The position numbers and the translations under genes are program-made. From Bacteroidales bacterium (GTDB taxonomy: Bacteria; Bacteroidota; Bacteroidia; Bacteroidales; Tenuifilaceae): 39,111 nucleotides of DNA. The notes under the pieces were generated by a model, which was not told the origin of the DNA, searched no databases, and saw only the letters and a program-made list of their open reading frames with translations. This document shows, piece after piece, positions 1-8,600 of the stretch. Location: NCBI GenBank assembly GCA_017524185.1, contig JAFWUG010000016.1, positions 1 to 39,111 of the forward strand, given 5' to 3'. Position 1 is the first letter of the stretch. Each line of letters opens with the position of its first letter.

Positions 1-47
1 CAGCGCTTCATTTTACGGGCCTTGCGGTATTCAAATGCTCTTCCCAT
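1..47 (-). CDS. yebC: YebC/PmpR family regulator, N-terminal fragment (partial)
   Basis: Reading leftwards from an ATG at 47, the first 15 codons give MGRAFEYRKARKMKR and the next codon begins TG, which fits tryptophan. Bacteroidetes members of the YebC/PmpR family begin with almost exactly this sequence, unlike the MAGHSKW start of proteobacterial YebC. The family comprises cytosolic proteins implicated in transcriptional control and in relieving ribosome stalling. The rest of the gene lies beyond the left edge. A TACCTTTG box sits 32 bases upstream of the start codon. The fragment is short, so the call rests on N-terminal identity only. Confidence 0.8.
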   Translation of the reverse strand, partial: MGRAFEYRKARKMKR

Positions 48-78
48 AGGGTATGTGTTATCGTATGTTATGACGGGG

Positions 79-86
79 CAAAGGTA
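79..86 (-). promoter_or_regulatory. -7 box of the yebC promoter
   Basis: The minus strand reads TACCTTTG, a perfect match to the Bacteroidetes -7 consensus TAnnTTTG. It lies 32 bases before the yebC ATG. About 20 bases further upstream the minus strand carries TTTC rather than TTTG, so the -33 element is only partial. Confidence 0.6.
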
Positions 87-132
87 GGGAATTTTGGGGA
101 GAAATAGAAATATAACGCTTTCCAAAAAAAAG

Positions 133-249
133 CTATTCTATATTAGTAATATCTGTTGCCCGAAGTTCGTCAAATTTAGCACGCATTGTAGGATTGTTTT
201 TGGTTAGTTTCTTTATAGTCAACCCATCGGCCTTATCGTTGGCTAATCG
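133..249 (-). other. In-frame continuation of the DUF2130 gene beyond its amber stop
   Basis: After the TAG at 250-252, the same frame stays open for 38 codons and ends at another TAG at 133-135. The translation starts [20 protein letters not shown] and continues through a segment containing [10 protein letters not shown]. From memory, this matches the conserved C-terminal tail of DUF2130 proteins (a LTIKKLTR-NPTM-like motif). The gene therefore appears to have been longer and is now interrupted by one nonsense codon, or is read through, or carries a sequencing error. TAG is used as an ordinary stop elsewhere in the window, for example by tpiA and rpsF, so genome-wide recoding is unlikely. 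Confidence 0.7.
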
Positions 250-1608
250 CTAATTACGCTCAGAGCCAAGCAGCGCATCCTTTACTTTTTGCAAATAGTC
301 GATGGTTTTATCTATCCCACTAATAGCATCAGCGAATTTTCTGCTCGCCAAACGATAATTAGAACCAAATTTTTCTTTAAATTCGGCCAGTTCATTCTCA
401 AAGTTAGTAATATCAATTGTTTGCTGACGCGCCTCAATCAGTTGTTTTTTATACGAAATACTTTTCTTTGAGGCATTTGTAAGCATGGTAATTAGCGGAA
501 TGAAAAACTGAGGCCTAATAACATACATTTTTTCATATCGATGCGACATATCAACAATGCCAGTGTTGTATAATTCGTTATCAACCTCAAGCAGCGAGAC
601 TAACACAGCGTATTCACAACCTTTAGCGCAACGGTCGTCGTGTAGTTTTTTTAGAAAATCTTCATTCTTATGTTTTGTTTGCGTGGCATCGAGTTCGTTT
701 TTCATTTCAAACATAATTGAAATATATTCTATACCATCGTCATGGTCTCTAAAAATAAAGTCGCCCTTCGTCCCCCCAGAGGCATCGTTGTCTTTCTCAA
801 AATAGGAGTTTGGAAAGAGTGGGCGCACACGATTAAACTCCGTGCTACAATGTATTTCAAGCGATTCTCCCACCATTTTAGTGGAAAGCCGCGTCTTCAT
901 ATCCTTATATAGTTCTATTTCAGCTTTATAATGCTCCCTCAATGCGTTTTCCTTATTAATATATTCGCTCTGATTAAGCGAAAGCTGATTGTTAAGACGG
1001 TCAATCTCTGCATTCTTGGCATGTAAGGCTGAATCGGAAATGTTTTTTGCCTCTAGCATGGCAAGTTGATGCTTATTATCGCTCTGTGCAATAACACTTT
1101 TTAGTTTATTTATCTCTTCATCTTTTTTTGATATGACCTCCTGTATTTCTAGTTTTTTTGCCGTATCAAATCCTTTAACCTGTTCTTTTAGCGAAGTAAT
1201 TTCATGGTCTTTTTGGGCTATTTCAAGTTGAAATTTTTGTTCTGTTTTAGCTATTGCGGCCTGATGCTCAATCCCGCTTTGCGACATAGTGTTTTTTAGA
1301 ATGTTTATTTCCTCTTCTTTCTTTGAAACTACCTCCTGTATTTCAAGTCTTTTCACCACTTCAAAACTCTTAACTTGCTCTTTTAGTGATGTTATTTCAT
1401 GATCCTTTTTGCTTATTTCTGTTTGATATTTTTGCTCTTCCTCAAGAATAGCTGTTCGTTGCTCAGCTTTGAGCTGTTTGTGCAGTTCATCTAATCGGTG
1501 CTCAACTTCAGCATTGAACTCAATAGTTTTCACTTGATTAACAATCGATGCATAATCAGCATCATCAATGGTAAACTGTGTACCACATTTGGGACATTTT
1601 AATTCCAT
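250..1608 (-). CDS. DUF2130 coiled-coil protein, C-terminally truncated by a stop codon
   Basis: This 452-residue protein starts at MELKCPKCGTQF. A longer reading from 1650 exists, but this ATG gives the usual family N-terminus. Residues 1-15 hold a CPKCG half zinc-ribbon. Residues about 20-240 form a long charged coiled coil, including a 65-residue segment present twice in tandem (both copies carry KDHEITSLKEQVK). The C-terminal globular part has the DUF2130 signature: GDFIFRD, FEMKNE and the CEYAVLVSLLE stretch, reminiscent of a PD-(D/E)XK nuclease-like core. The biochemical function is unknown. The gene is clearly more AT-rich than its right-hand neighbours, which hints at horizontal acquisition. 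The reading frame continues past the stop (see 133-249), so the product lacks about 38 conserved residues unless the stop is suppressed. Confidence 0.85.
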   Translation of the reverse strand: MELKCPKCGTQFTIDDADYASIVNQVKTIEFNAEVEHRLDELHKQLKAEQRTAILEEEQKYQTEISKKDHEITSLKEQVKSFEVVKRLEIQEVVSKKEEEINILKNTMSQSGIEHQAAIAKTEQKFQLEIAQKDHEITSLKEQVKGFDTAKKLEIQEVISKKDEEINKLKSVIAQSDNKHQLAMLEAKNISDSALHAKNAEIDRLNNQLSLNQSEYINKENALREHYKAEIELYKDMKTRLSTKMVGESLEIHCSTEFNRVRPLFPNSYFEKDNDASGGTKGDFIFRDHDDGIEYISIMFEMKNELDATQTKHKNEDFLKKLHDDRCAKGCEYAVLVSLLEVDNELYNTGIVDMSHRYEKMYVIRPQFFIPLITMLTNASKKSISYKKQLIEARQQTIDITNFENELAEFKEKFGSNYRLASRKFADAISGIDKTIDYLQKVKDALLGSERN

Positions 1609-1699
1609 GAGAATAAATAAAATTTTATCACGACAAAAATAACATATCATACCGCCAAAACATGGCGGTTTGCAAAAAAACTTGCAATAAAAACTGTAT

Positions 1700-3604
1700 C
1701 TATTTCACAATCACATACTTGCGAAATAGGCTTTTGGCCCATTTTTCGGCATACGAACCAGCGGGGCAGTAGATTGTTGCGGTTGACGGAATAGCTGATA
1801 CGCGACCAATCTGCTGCACCGAGGCGGGTATGTAGATGCGTTCGAGCTTTATTCGCCCAAAGGCATTGTCGGCTATTCGTTGCGTGCCCTCGTTCAAACG
1901 CACCACGCGTAGGGACGTGCAGCCATCGAACACCTGCTCCTCCAGGGAAAGCACTGAGCCTGGAAGGCTTATGCTGTCGAGGCTGGAGCATCCCTGGAAT
2001 GCATGCGAGCTCAGCTCGAGCGTGGCGGCCTCGCCAGCCTCAAAACTTAGCCGCTGTAGGCTCGTACAGCCTGTAAACGCGCTAACACCAATTTTTCGCA
2101 CCCCTTGGGGTATGGTGATTTGCGACAGGTTAGTGCAGCCAGCAAATGCGTTAGGGGCAATCTCGCGCAGCGATTCTGGCAAATCAATTTCGCTCAAAGC
2201 CGTGCAGCCGTTGAATGCCGCACGTTCGATGCGTTCGAGCTTATAGGATATTCCAACGCGTTGCAGTGCGGCGCAACCCGCAAATGCTTCAACACCAATA
2301 TTTGTAACCGTTTGCGGCAAAGCAATGGATTTCAAAGACACGCAGCCCTTGAACATCTCGGCGGATATGTCCAACAGGGCGGCGCTTAGTTCCACCCGCT
2401 CCAACTTGATGCAACCCGCAAAAGCCGCAGACCCAATGGATGTTACCGAACGTGCAATATCGGCCGAAACCAATTCTGCGTTGGCTTTATATGCACCAGG
2501 CGCAATGCTGCTCACAGGCTCCACAACACGCAGGTAGCCCTGACTGAACACGGTGAATAGGCTGAAAAAGCTAACCGTATACTCAATGGGCGGTAGCTCA
2601 AAGCCCTGATATTTTACGCCCGACACCCGAATTACAAAACGGTCGTTGGGGCGATATTGGTCGATGCCGCTGGGACGCCACACAATGCAACGCGAAGTGC
2701 CACCCGCTGTGACCGTGCTTGTGTTGTAGAATCCATCGGACTTGGGCAGCAATCGACCGAACTTCCAAACCCGTCCGTCGTGCTGGCGCACCATTAGCAC
2801 CACCACATTGCCTTTTATGTCGTAGTCGTCGCTAAAACTAAGCGATAGCGGTGTGTTCACATCAAAATAGTCGAGCGGCATTTGCTGTGCGGGCCAGGCA
2901 ACTATCTTGGGCGCATTGGTAGGGGCAACTGACTGTAGCATAGGCTTTAGCACGGTGTATTTACCCACTTGTCCGATGGCTACAGACTGCAACGATGTGC
3001 TGAGCAACGTGCGTCGGCGCGTAACATCGCTCATTTCGGCCTTGCGAGCATCGCGCACCAAATCGAACACCACGGCTCGGTCGGTTTGCTCTGCGCTCTC
3101 GCCCACCAGCGCGTCGGCAAGCAGACGTAATCCTCGCTGTTGCAAGCCCTTGTCGTAGCCTATGGGGAGCATTTTTGCCGTTGGCTGCACCTGCTTGGTT
3201 GCCGCACAGAGCAGTGCTGCCGCCTGCGCATCGCCTGCCTGCGTTGCATCCGTTTGCACATTTTGCTCAATGCCTGCTATATAGCGCATAGCGTTTATGG
3301 CATTCAAGCCACGAAGCACAAACGATTCGCTGAGCGAACCTGGAGCAAAAGGGCTGCGCACTTTAGGCTGCTGGGTATATTTTGCGGGCTGTTCGCCATA
3401 GTCTAACATAGGGTGTTGTTTGATGTAGGCGCGAATATCATCGGCCGTTGGGTTATGCACCGTAAGCCGCGCCACTCCTATGTTTAGTAACGAATCGAGC
3501 TTAGCCTGTCGGGTGCTATCGGCCATAACGTTCATGGCCTTAATGTGTAGTGGCAGCAAACCGCATAGCATGCACACGGATAAACATCTAACTTTCAGTC
3601 CCAT
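1700..3604 (-). CDS. Exported CAP-like domain plus BspA-type leucine-rich repeat protein
   Basis: The 634-residue protein begins with a hydrophobic signal-like segment (residues 4-23). Residues about 70-215 resemble a degenerate CAP/SCP domain: LNAINAMRYIAGI, AQAAALLCAA, RRRTLLS followed by an IGQVGKY stretch, and later IVAWPAQQMPLDYF and WRPSGIDQY, as in the CAP proteins of clostridia. Residues about 380-605 contain eight to ten repeats of about 23 residues of the LRR_5/BspA type (AFAGCTNLSQITIPQGVRKI and relatives). The C-terminus CPAGSYAEKW is a common ending of BspA-type proteins. BspA-like repeats commonly mediate adhesion at the cell surface. No sorting domain is obvious. The gene has a TATATTTG box upstream, ends about 90 bases before the DUF2130 start, and is probably monocistronic. 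The CAP assignment is by pattern memory and less sure than the LRR part. Confidence 0.8.
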   Translation of the reverse strand: MGLKVRCLSVCMLCGLLPLHIKAMNVMADSTRQAKLDSLLNIGVARLTVHNPTADDIRAYIKQHPMLDYGEQPAKYTQQPKVRSPFAPGSLSESFVLRGLNAINAMRYIAGIEQNVQTDATQAGDAQAAALLCAATKQVQPTAKMLPIGYDKGLQQRGLRLLADALVGESAEQTDRAVVFDLVRDARKAEMSDVTRRRTLLSTSLQSVAIGQVGKYTVLKPMLQSVAPTNAPKIVAWPAQQMPLDYFDVNTPLSLSFSDDYDIKGNVVVLMVRQHDGRVWKFGRLLPKSDGFYNTSTVTAGGTSRCIVWRPSGIDQYRPNDRFVIRVSGVKYQGFELPPIEYTVSFFSLFTVFSQGYLRVVEPVSSIAPGAYKANAELVSADIARSVTSIGSAAFAGCIKLERVELSAALLDISAEMFKGCVSLKSIALPQTVTNIGVEAFAGCAALQRVGISYKLERIERAAFNGCTALSEIDLPESLREIAPNAFAGCTNLSQITIPQGVRKIGVSAFTGCTSLQRLSFEAGEAATLELSSHAFQGCSSLDSISLPGSVLSLEEQVFDGCTSLRVVRLNEGTQRIADNAFGRIKLERIYIPASVQQIGRVSAIPSTATIYCPAGSYAEKWAKSLFRKYVIVK

Positions 3605-3644
3605 AACACATTCTGTTTATATGCGGATATGGTTTAGTTTTACG

Positions 3645-3652
3645 CAAATATA
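3645..3652 (-). promoter_or_regulatory. -7 box for the CAP/LRR gene
   Basis: The minus strand reads TATATTTG, which fits TAnnTTTG, about 40 bases upstream of the ATG at 3604. A TTTG occurs 23 bases further upstream (3676-3679), slightly further than the usual 19-21. Confidence 0.5.
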
Positions 3653-3872
3653 GCCAAATTATCCATTCATACGAGCAAAGTTGGGACGAGCTAGCCACCT
3701 TCTCCCCCGTTTGATAAAATTATGCCCCTCTATGACACGCTCAATAGAGTTGTATTTTGAAACTTGAATCAAGCGAAAGCCATGAACATTTTTTTGCCCT
3801 TTACGCCGAGCGTATCGGCATTTTTCGTATCTTGCACAATATTTCTACCTCACCCCAAAAACAAACATCAGC

Positions 3873-4634
3873 ATGAGACAACAAATTGTGGCTGGAAACT
3901 GGAAGATGAACACCACCCCCACCGAGGGATTCGCTCTGGCCAAAGACGTAATAGCACAATCGGCACAATCGCCTAACAACGTGGAGCTTATTATATGCCC
4001 ACCATTCACCCACCTAGCCGAAGTGGCCAAGGCCGTGCGCGGAACGCGCATACACCTAGGAGCACAGAACTGCGCCATGTGGGCCGAAGGTGCCTACACC
4101 GGCGAGGTGTCGGCCAAGATGCTGGCCAACATCGGCGTAGAGTACGTCATTCTGGGGCACTCCGAGCGGCGCGAACATTTTGGCGAACAGTCGGCAATTT
4201 TGCTAAGCAAGATACAACAGGCCCTGGGAAACGGCGTCAAACCCATTCTATGCTGCGGTGAGCGGCTCGAGGAGCGAAACGCACAGCAACACATTGCAGT
4301 GGTTAATGCGCAGATTGAAAGCGTTATATCGGGACTTACAGCCGAACAAATGCAGCAAGTGGTACTGGCCTACGAGCCCGTATGGGCCATTGGCACTGGG
4401 CTTACCGCAACCGCCCAGCAAGCACAGGAGATGCACGCCCACATTCGCGCCACGGTGGCAAAGCATTTTGGCGATGCCCAGGCCAACGCCACACCTATTC
4501 TCTACGGGGGCAGCTGCAAGCCCAGCAACGCCGCCGAGCTATTCGCCCAACCCGATGTGGACGGCGGTTTGATTGGTGGTGCCTCGCTCAAAGCATCCGA
4601 TTTTATTGCCATTGCACAGGGTTTTAAAGAATAG
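3873..4634 (+). CDS. tpiA: Triosephosphate isomerase
   Basis: This cytosolic glycolytic enzyme interconverts dihydroxyacetone phosphate and glyceraldehyde 3-phosphate. The 253-residue length is normal for the TIM-barrel family. The key residues are present: N9 and K11 in AGNWKMN, the electrophilic H96 in ILGHSERR, the catalytic base E168 in [11 protein letters not shown], and the phosphate-binding YGGSCKPSN and GGLIGGASL loops. The ATG start directly gives the conserved N-terminus. The gene is followed after only 4 bases by prmA, so the two are probably co-transcribed. Confidence 0.98.
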   Translation: MRQQIVAGNWKMNTTPTEGFALAKDVIAQSAQSPNNVELIICPPFTHLAEVAKAVRGTRIHLGAQNCAMWAEGAYTGEVSAKMLANIGVEYVILGHSERREHFGEQSAILLSKIQQALGNGVKPILCCGERLEERNAQQHIAVVNAQIESVISGLTAEQMQQVVLAYEPVWAIGTGLTATAQQAQEMHAHIRATVAKHFGDAQANATPILYGGSCKPSNAAELFAQPDVDGGLIGGASLKASDFIAIAQGFKE

Positions 4635-4638
4635 ACCG

Positions 4639-5478
4639 ATGGACTACATCGAACTGCAGCTCCGCATGGAGCCGCTCAACGACGACACCCGCGACATTGC
4701 TGTTGCACAGCTGGCCGACCTGGGCTACGAGAGTTTCGTGGATACGCCCGATGGCATAATGGCCTACATCGTTGCGCAACCCAATATCGACCCAACCAGC
4801 CATGCCCATTCGCTACAGATGCCAAGTGGCGTTAGCCTACGCGCCGAATGGCGCACCATAGCCGACCAAAACTGGAACGCCGTTTGGGAGTCGAACTTCG
4901 ACCCCATTGTGGTGGACGAGCGCTGCGCCGTCCGCGCCTCGTTCCACGCCCCCTACCCTCACATCGCCCACGACATTGTGATCGACCCACAGATGTCGTT
5001 CGGCACGGGACACCACCAAACCACCCGCCTAATGCTCCGTGCGCTGCTCGGCACGCCGCTCAACGGTCGACGAGTGCTCGACATGGGATGCGGCACTGGC
5101 GTACTGGCCATATTGGCCGAACAGCGCGGTGCTGCCTCGGTTGTGGCCATCGACATTGAGGAATGGGCCTACCGCAACGCCACAGCCAATGTGGAACTGA
5201 ACAACTGCAAGCGCATCGACGTGCGCCAGGGCGACGCCTCGCTACTGCAAGTTCTTCAGGTTGATATTGTGCTGGCTAACATCAATTTGAACGTGCTGCT
5301 GGCCGACATGTCGGCCTACCACCAATGCCTCACCGCCGGCGGCCTGCTGCTCATCAGCGGCATTCTCGATGCCGACGTGCCCACAATCATTGCCCATGCC
5401 AACCGCATAGGGTTTACGCACCAACGCACCGAACTGCTCGAGGGCTGGGCTATGGTGGCCTTTGAACGTAAAGCCTAA
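4639..5478 (+). CDS. prmA: Ribosomal protein L11 methyltransferase
   Basis: This 279-residue cytosolic SAM-dependent enzyme would trimethylate ribosomal protein L11. The start MDYIELQLRM was chosen over an upstream in-frame start because it follows tpiA by 4 bases and matches the family N-terminus. The N-terminal part is the L11-recognition domain. The catalytic domain shows MSFGTGHHQTTRLML, the SAM-binding VLDMGCGTGVLAI, the acidic loop AIDIEEWA, and DIVLANINLNVL, which corresponds to the family's catalytic NI-N motif. A strong intrinsic terminator lies 46 bases downstream. Confidence 0.95.
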   Translation: MDYIELQLRMEPLNDDTRDIAVAQLADLGYESFVDTPDGIMAYIVAQPNIDPTSHAHSLQMPSGVSLRAEWRTIADQNWNAVWESNFDPIVVDERCAVRASFHAPYPHIAHDIVIDPQMSFGTGHHQTTRLMLRALLGTPLNGRRVLDMGCGTGVLAILAEQRGAASVVAIDIEEWAYRNATANVELNNCKRIDVRQGDASLLQVLQVDIVLANINLNVLLADMSAYHQCLTAGGLLLISGILDADVPTIIAHANRIGFTHQRTELLEGWAMVAFERKA

Positions 5479-5524
5479 AACAATCAAAATATACCTCTCA
5501 AAATAAAGAGTGAAATATTTATGA

Positions 5525-5559
5525 AAAAGGGCATCGGCAGTAAAAACTGATGCCCTTTT
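5525..5559 (+). terminator. Intrinsic terminator after tpiA-prmA
   Basis: An 11-bp stem (AAAAGGGCATC at 5525-5535 pairing with GATGCCCTTTT at 5549-5559) closes a short loop and ends in a T-rich tract. It separates tpiA-prmA from the large gene that follows. Confidence 0.85.
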
Positions 5560-5640
5560 CCTTTTGCACAACATCATCAATACAAATCACGTATATAAAA
5601 AAATATTTGCTCACAAAATTTGCACCTACCCCAAACCGAC

Positions 5641-8600
5641 ATGAAAAGACTCCTCGCAACCGCGCTACTTCTGCTTCCGATAATAGCCCCATCGATTGCG
5701 CAAACGCCAATATTTTCTGACAACCTAGAGCTATTCCCCCGCGAACTAAAGCAAGTGGCCGACCTCAACAACAAAAAACACGTTGAAACGCTCCGCAAAG
5801 TCGAAGAAGCGTGGCCCATCGATACCATAATCACCCCAGCGCATAGGGAACGCATTGCAGGACACATGAAACACATAGCCACCATACTGGCCGACAACCA
5901 CGACCCGCTAATGCGCTATATGGCACTGATAATCAATTTTTTAGAAGACAGCTACGCCTCGCCGCAATATATCGTATGGAACCAAGCCCTTGAGCAGCTG
6001 CTAAACAGCGACATGTTTGGGCTTAACGCGCTAATCGATTTCCTAAACCTATCGGAAAACACCATCTACCGCTCGGTGATGCACCGCACGGTGGCCTTTG
6101 AATGGAAAGCCAACCGACATCCATCGTACCAAATGCGATTCGACAACAACCAACTCACCATTGCCTACAACGACATCAGCCTGGTGTGCCGACACCGCAA
6201 TGACAGCGTGTATATAGCCAACACATCGGGCGTTTACACGCCCAACACCCACAGCTGGCGCGGAAAGGGCGGACAAATATCGTGGTGGCGCTCGGGATAC
6301 CCCGAAAACGAGATTTTTGTGGACATCGGGCACGCCTACCGCCTGAGCATGAACAAAAACACCTACACCATCGACTCGGTGATGTTCACCAACAAGGACT
6401 ATTTCGACCGCCCCAACATGGGCACCGTTACCGACATGCTGGAAAAAGACTATAAGTCCGATAACATTCAATACCCCGAATTTCACTCCTACGACAAGTG
6501 GTTCTCCATTGGCGACCTTTTCGACCGCGTGAACTACGAGGGAGGATTTGTGATGCGCGGTTCGAGCCTAATTGGCACAGGCTCAAAGGATAAGCTGGCC
6601 ACCATCGTAATCGAACGCGACGGCAAAGAATTTATGCGCGCCGAGGGCAACATCCTCATATTCCAACGCCACATACTAAACTCCGACAAGGCCAGCGTCC
6701 GATTCCGTTTCGGACGCGACTCGCTCTATCACTCAGGCCTCAACTTCAACTATAACAACAAAACACGCACGGTTATCATCTCGTCCACCGAAAAAATAAC
6801 CACGCAAAGCCCCATGCACAGCACCCACCACAAGATGAACATCTGGTTCAACCAAATGTCGTGGAACATCGATAAAAATAAAATGGTGTTCTCTGGATTC
6901 ACGGGCAGCGCCAACGGGCAGGCACAATTCGAATCGGACAACTTTTTCGATGAGGAACTATTCGACAACATGATGGGCGCCAGCGACCGACATCCGCTAT
7001 TCGCCATCTGGGCCTACTCCAATCAAACAGGACAAACCTCATTCGAGGCCACAGACCTGGCCGTCTACCTTCGCAAGCCAGTTCCGCAGGTAAAAATCGA
7101 GATGATGCGCATAGCACAAAAAGGCTATATCCTGTACGATTTTAGCACCGACATGATTCGCACCACCGAGAAACTGAACAACACCATACTCTCGCGGCAG
7201 AAAAAAATCGACTTCGATGTAATCAAGTTCGACTCCTACTGCCAGGGCGCAACGCCCAACGCCATTCTCGACATCGACTCGCTGCACATGCAGATTAACG
7301 GCATAAACCAAATATCAGTGAGCCAGCGGCAAAACGTCTACATCATCCCCAAAAACAAAACGCTCACCATGAAGGGCAACCGCGATATTGACTTCGCAGG
7401 ATACCTACGTGCAGGCCTGTTCGACTTTCAGGGCGAGCAATTCCGCTTCAACTACGACGATTTCCGCATCGACCTCGAGAACGTTGACATTGTGAAACTC
7501 GACTACCAGCTCAACGCCTACGACAACTACGGCCAACGCCTGCTCTCCGAGGTTACATCCACAATTAGCAAAATCAACGGCAACATCCTAATCGACAAGC
7601 CCAACAACAAATCGGGCCTCATAAAATACCCGCAATACCCCATATTTAACAGCACATCAGAATCTTATGTCTATTACGACAAAGCTTTTGGGGGCGTATA
7701 TCCCCGCGACTCGGTGTATTTCAAAATCTACCCATTTTCCTACAACAACCTGAACAACTTCGAGAAGGAAGACCTTGTGTTCAAGGGCATTTTCTTCTCC
7801 AAAAACATACTCGCTCCCATCGAGGATTCGCTGGTGCTGCGCCCCGACAACTCGCTGGGCTTTGTGCATCACATCCCCGACGAAGGTTTTGCCCTCTACG
7901 CGGGCAAGGGACGTGCCTACAACAAAATCGACGTAAGCCAGCGCGGAATTATGGTCGATGGCCGTATTTCGTACATCTCATCGAACATATACTCGCCCGA
8001 GATGTACCTATTCCCCGACTCCATGATTACGCTCTCCAACGAGTTCACCATCGACAAACGCACGTCGGGCATCACCTATCCCCAAGTACGCGGCCAGCAA
8101 CACCATATAAAATGGTATCCCAACCGCGACAAACTTCACGCACTACGCGGAGCCGAGCCCTTCAACATGTACGAGAACAAAGCCTCGCTCAACGGCAACC
8201 TGCTGCTCCAACCGTTAGGACTTTCGGGCAGCGGACAAATCGACATCGAAGCAGCGCAGCTATACTCCAAGCTATACGAGTTCAACTCCGACGATTTCAA
8301 ATCGCCCTCGGCCAACCTCAGCCTGCTGAATCCTAAAAACAACGACCCCTCGTTCACAACCAAGAACATCAAGGCCCACATCGATTTTATCGAAAAAGTG
8401 GGCAACTTCGAGCGCAACGGAGCAAGCATGTTCGCTGCCATGCCACCGCTCAAATACGAAGCGCACCTCGACCGCTGTACCTGGGACATGGGCAGCAGCA
8501 ACCTCACCATGCTCACCCCAAAACGGCAAGACTACGTGCCTGGCAGCCGCTTCTACACCCGCAACATGCACCCCTCCGACACCGCACAGCTGGGTTCGCT

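Noticed and set aside
133..260. Frameshift as the cause of the shortened DUF2130 protein
   Set aside because: The downstream homologous-looking segment is in the same frame as the upstream part, so a nonsense codon explains it without any shift.
1836..3406. Several plus-strand open frames across the CAP/LRR gene
   Set aside because: They are antisense shadows of a GC-rich repeat gene. They show no start context, domain or consistent codon use.
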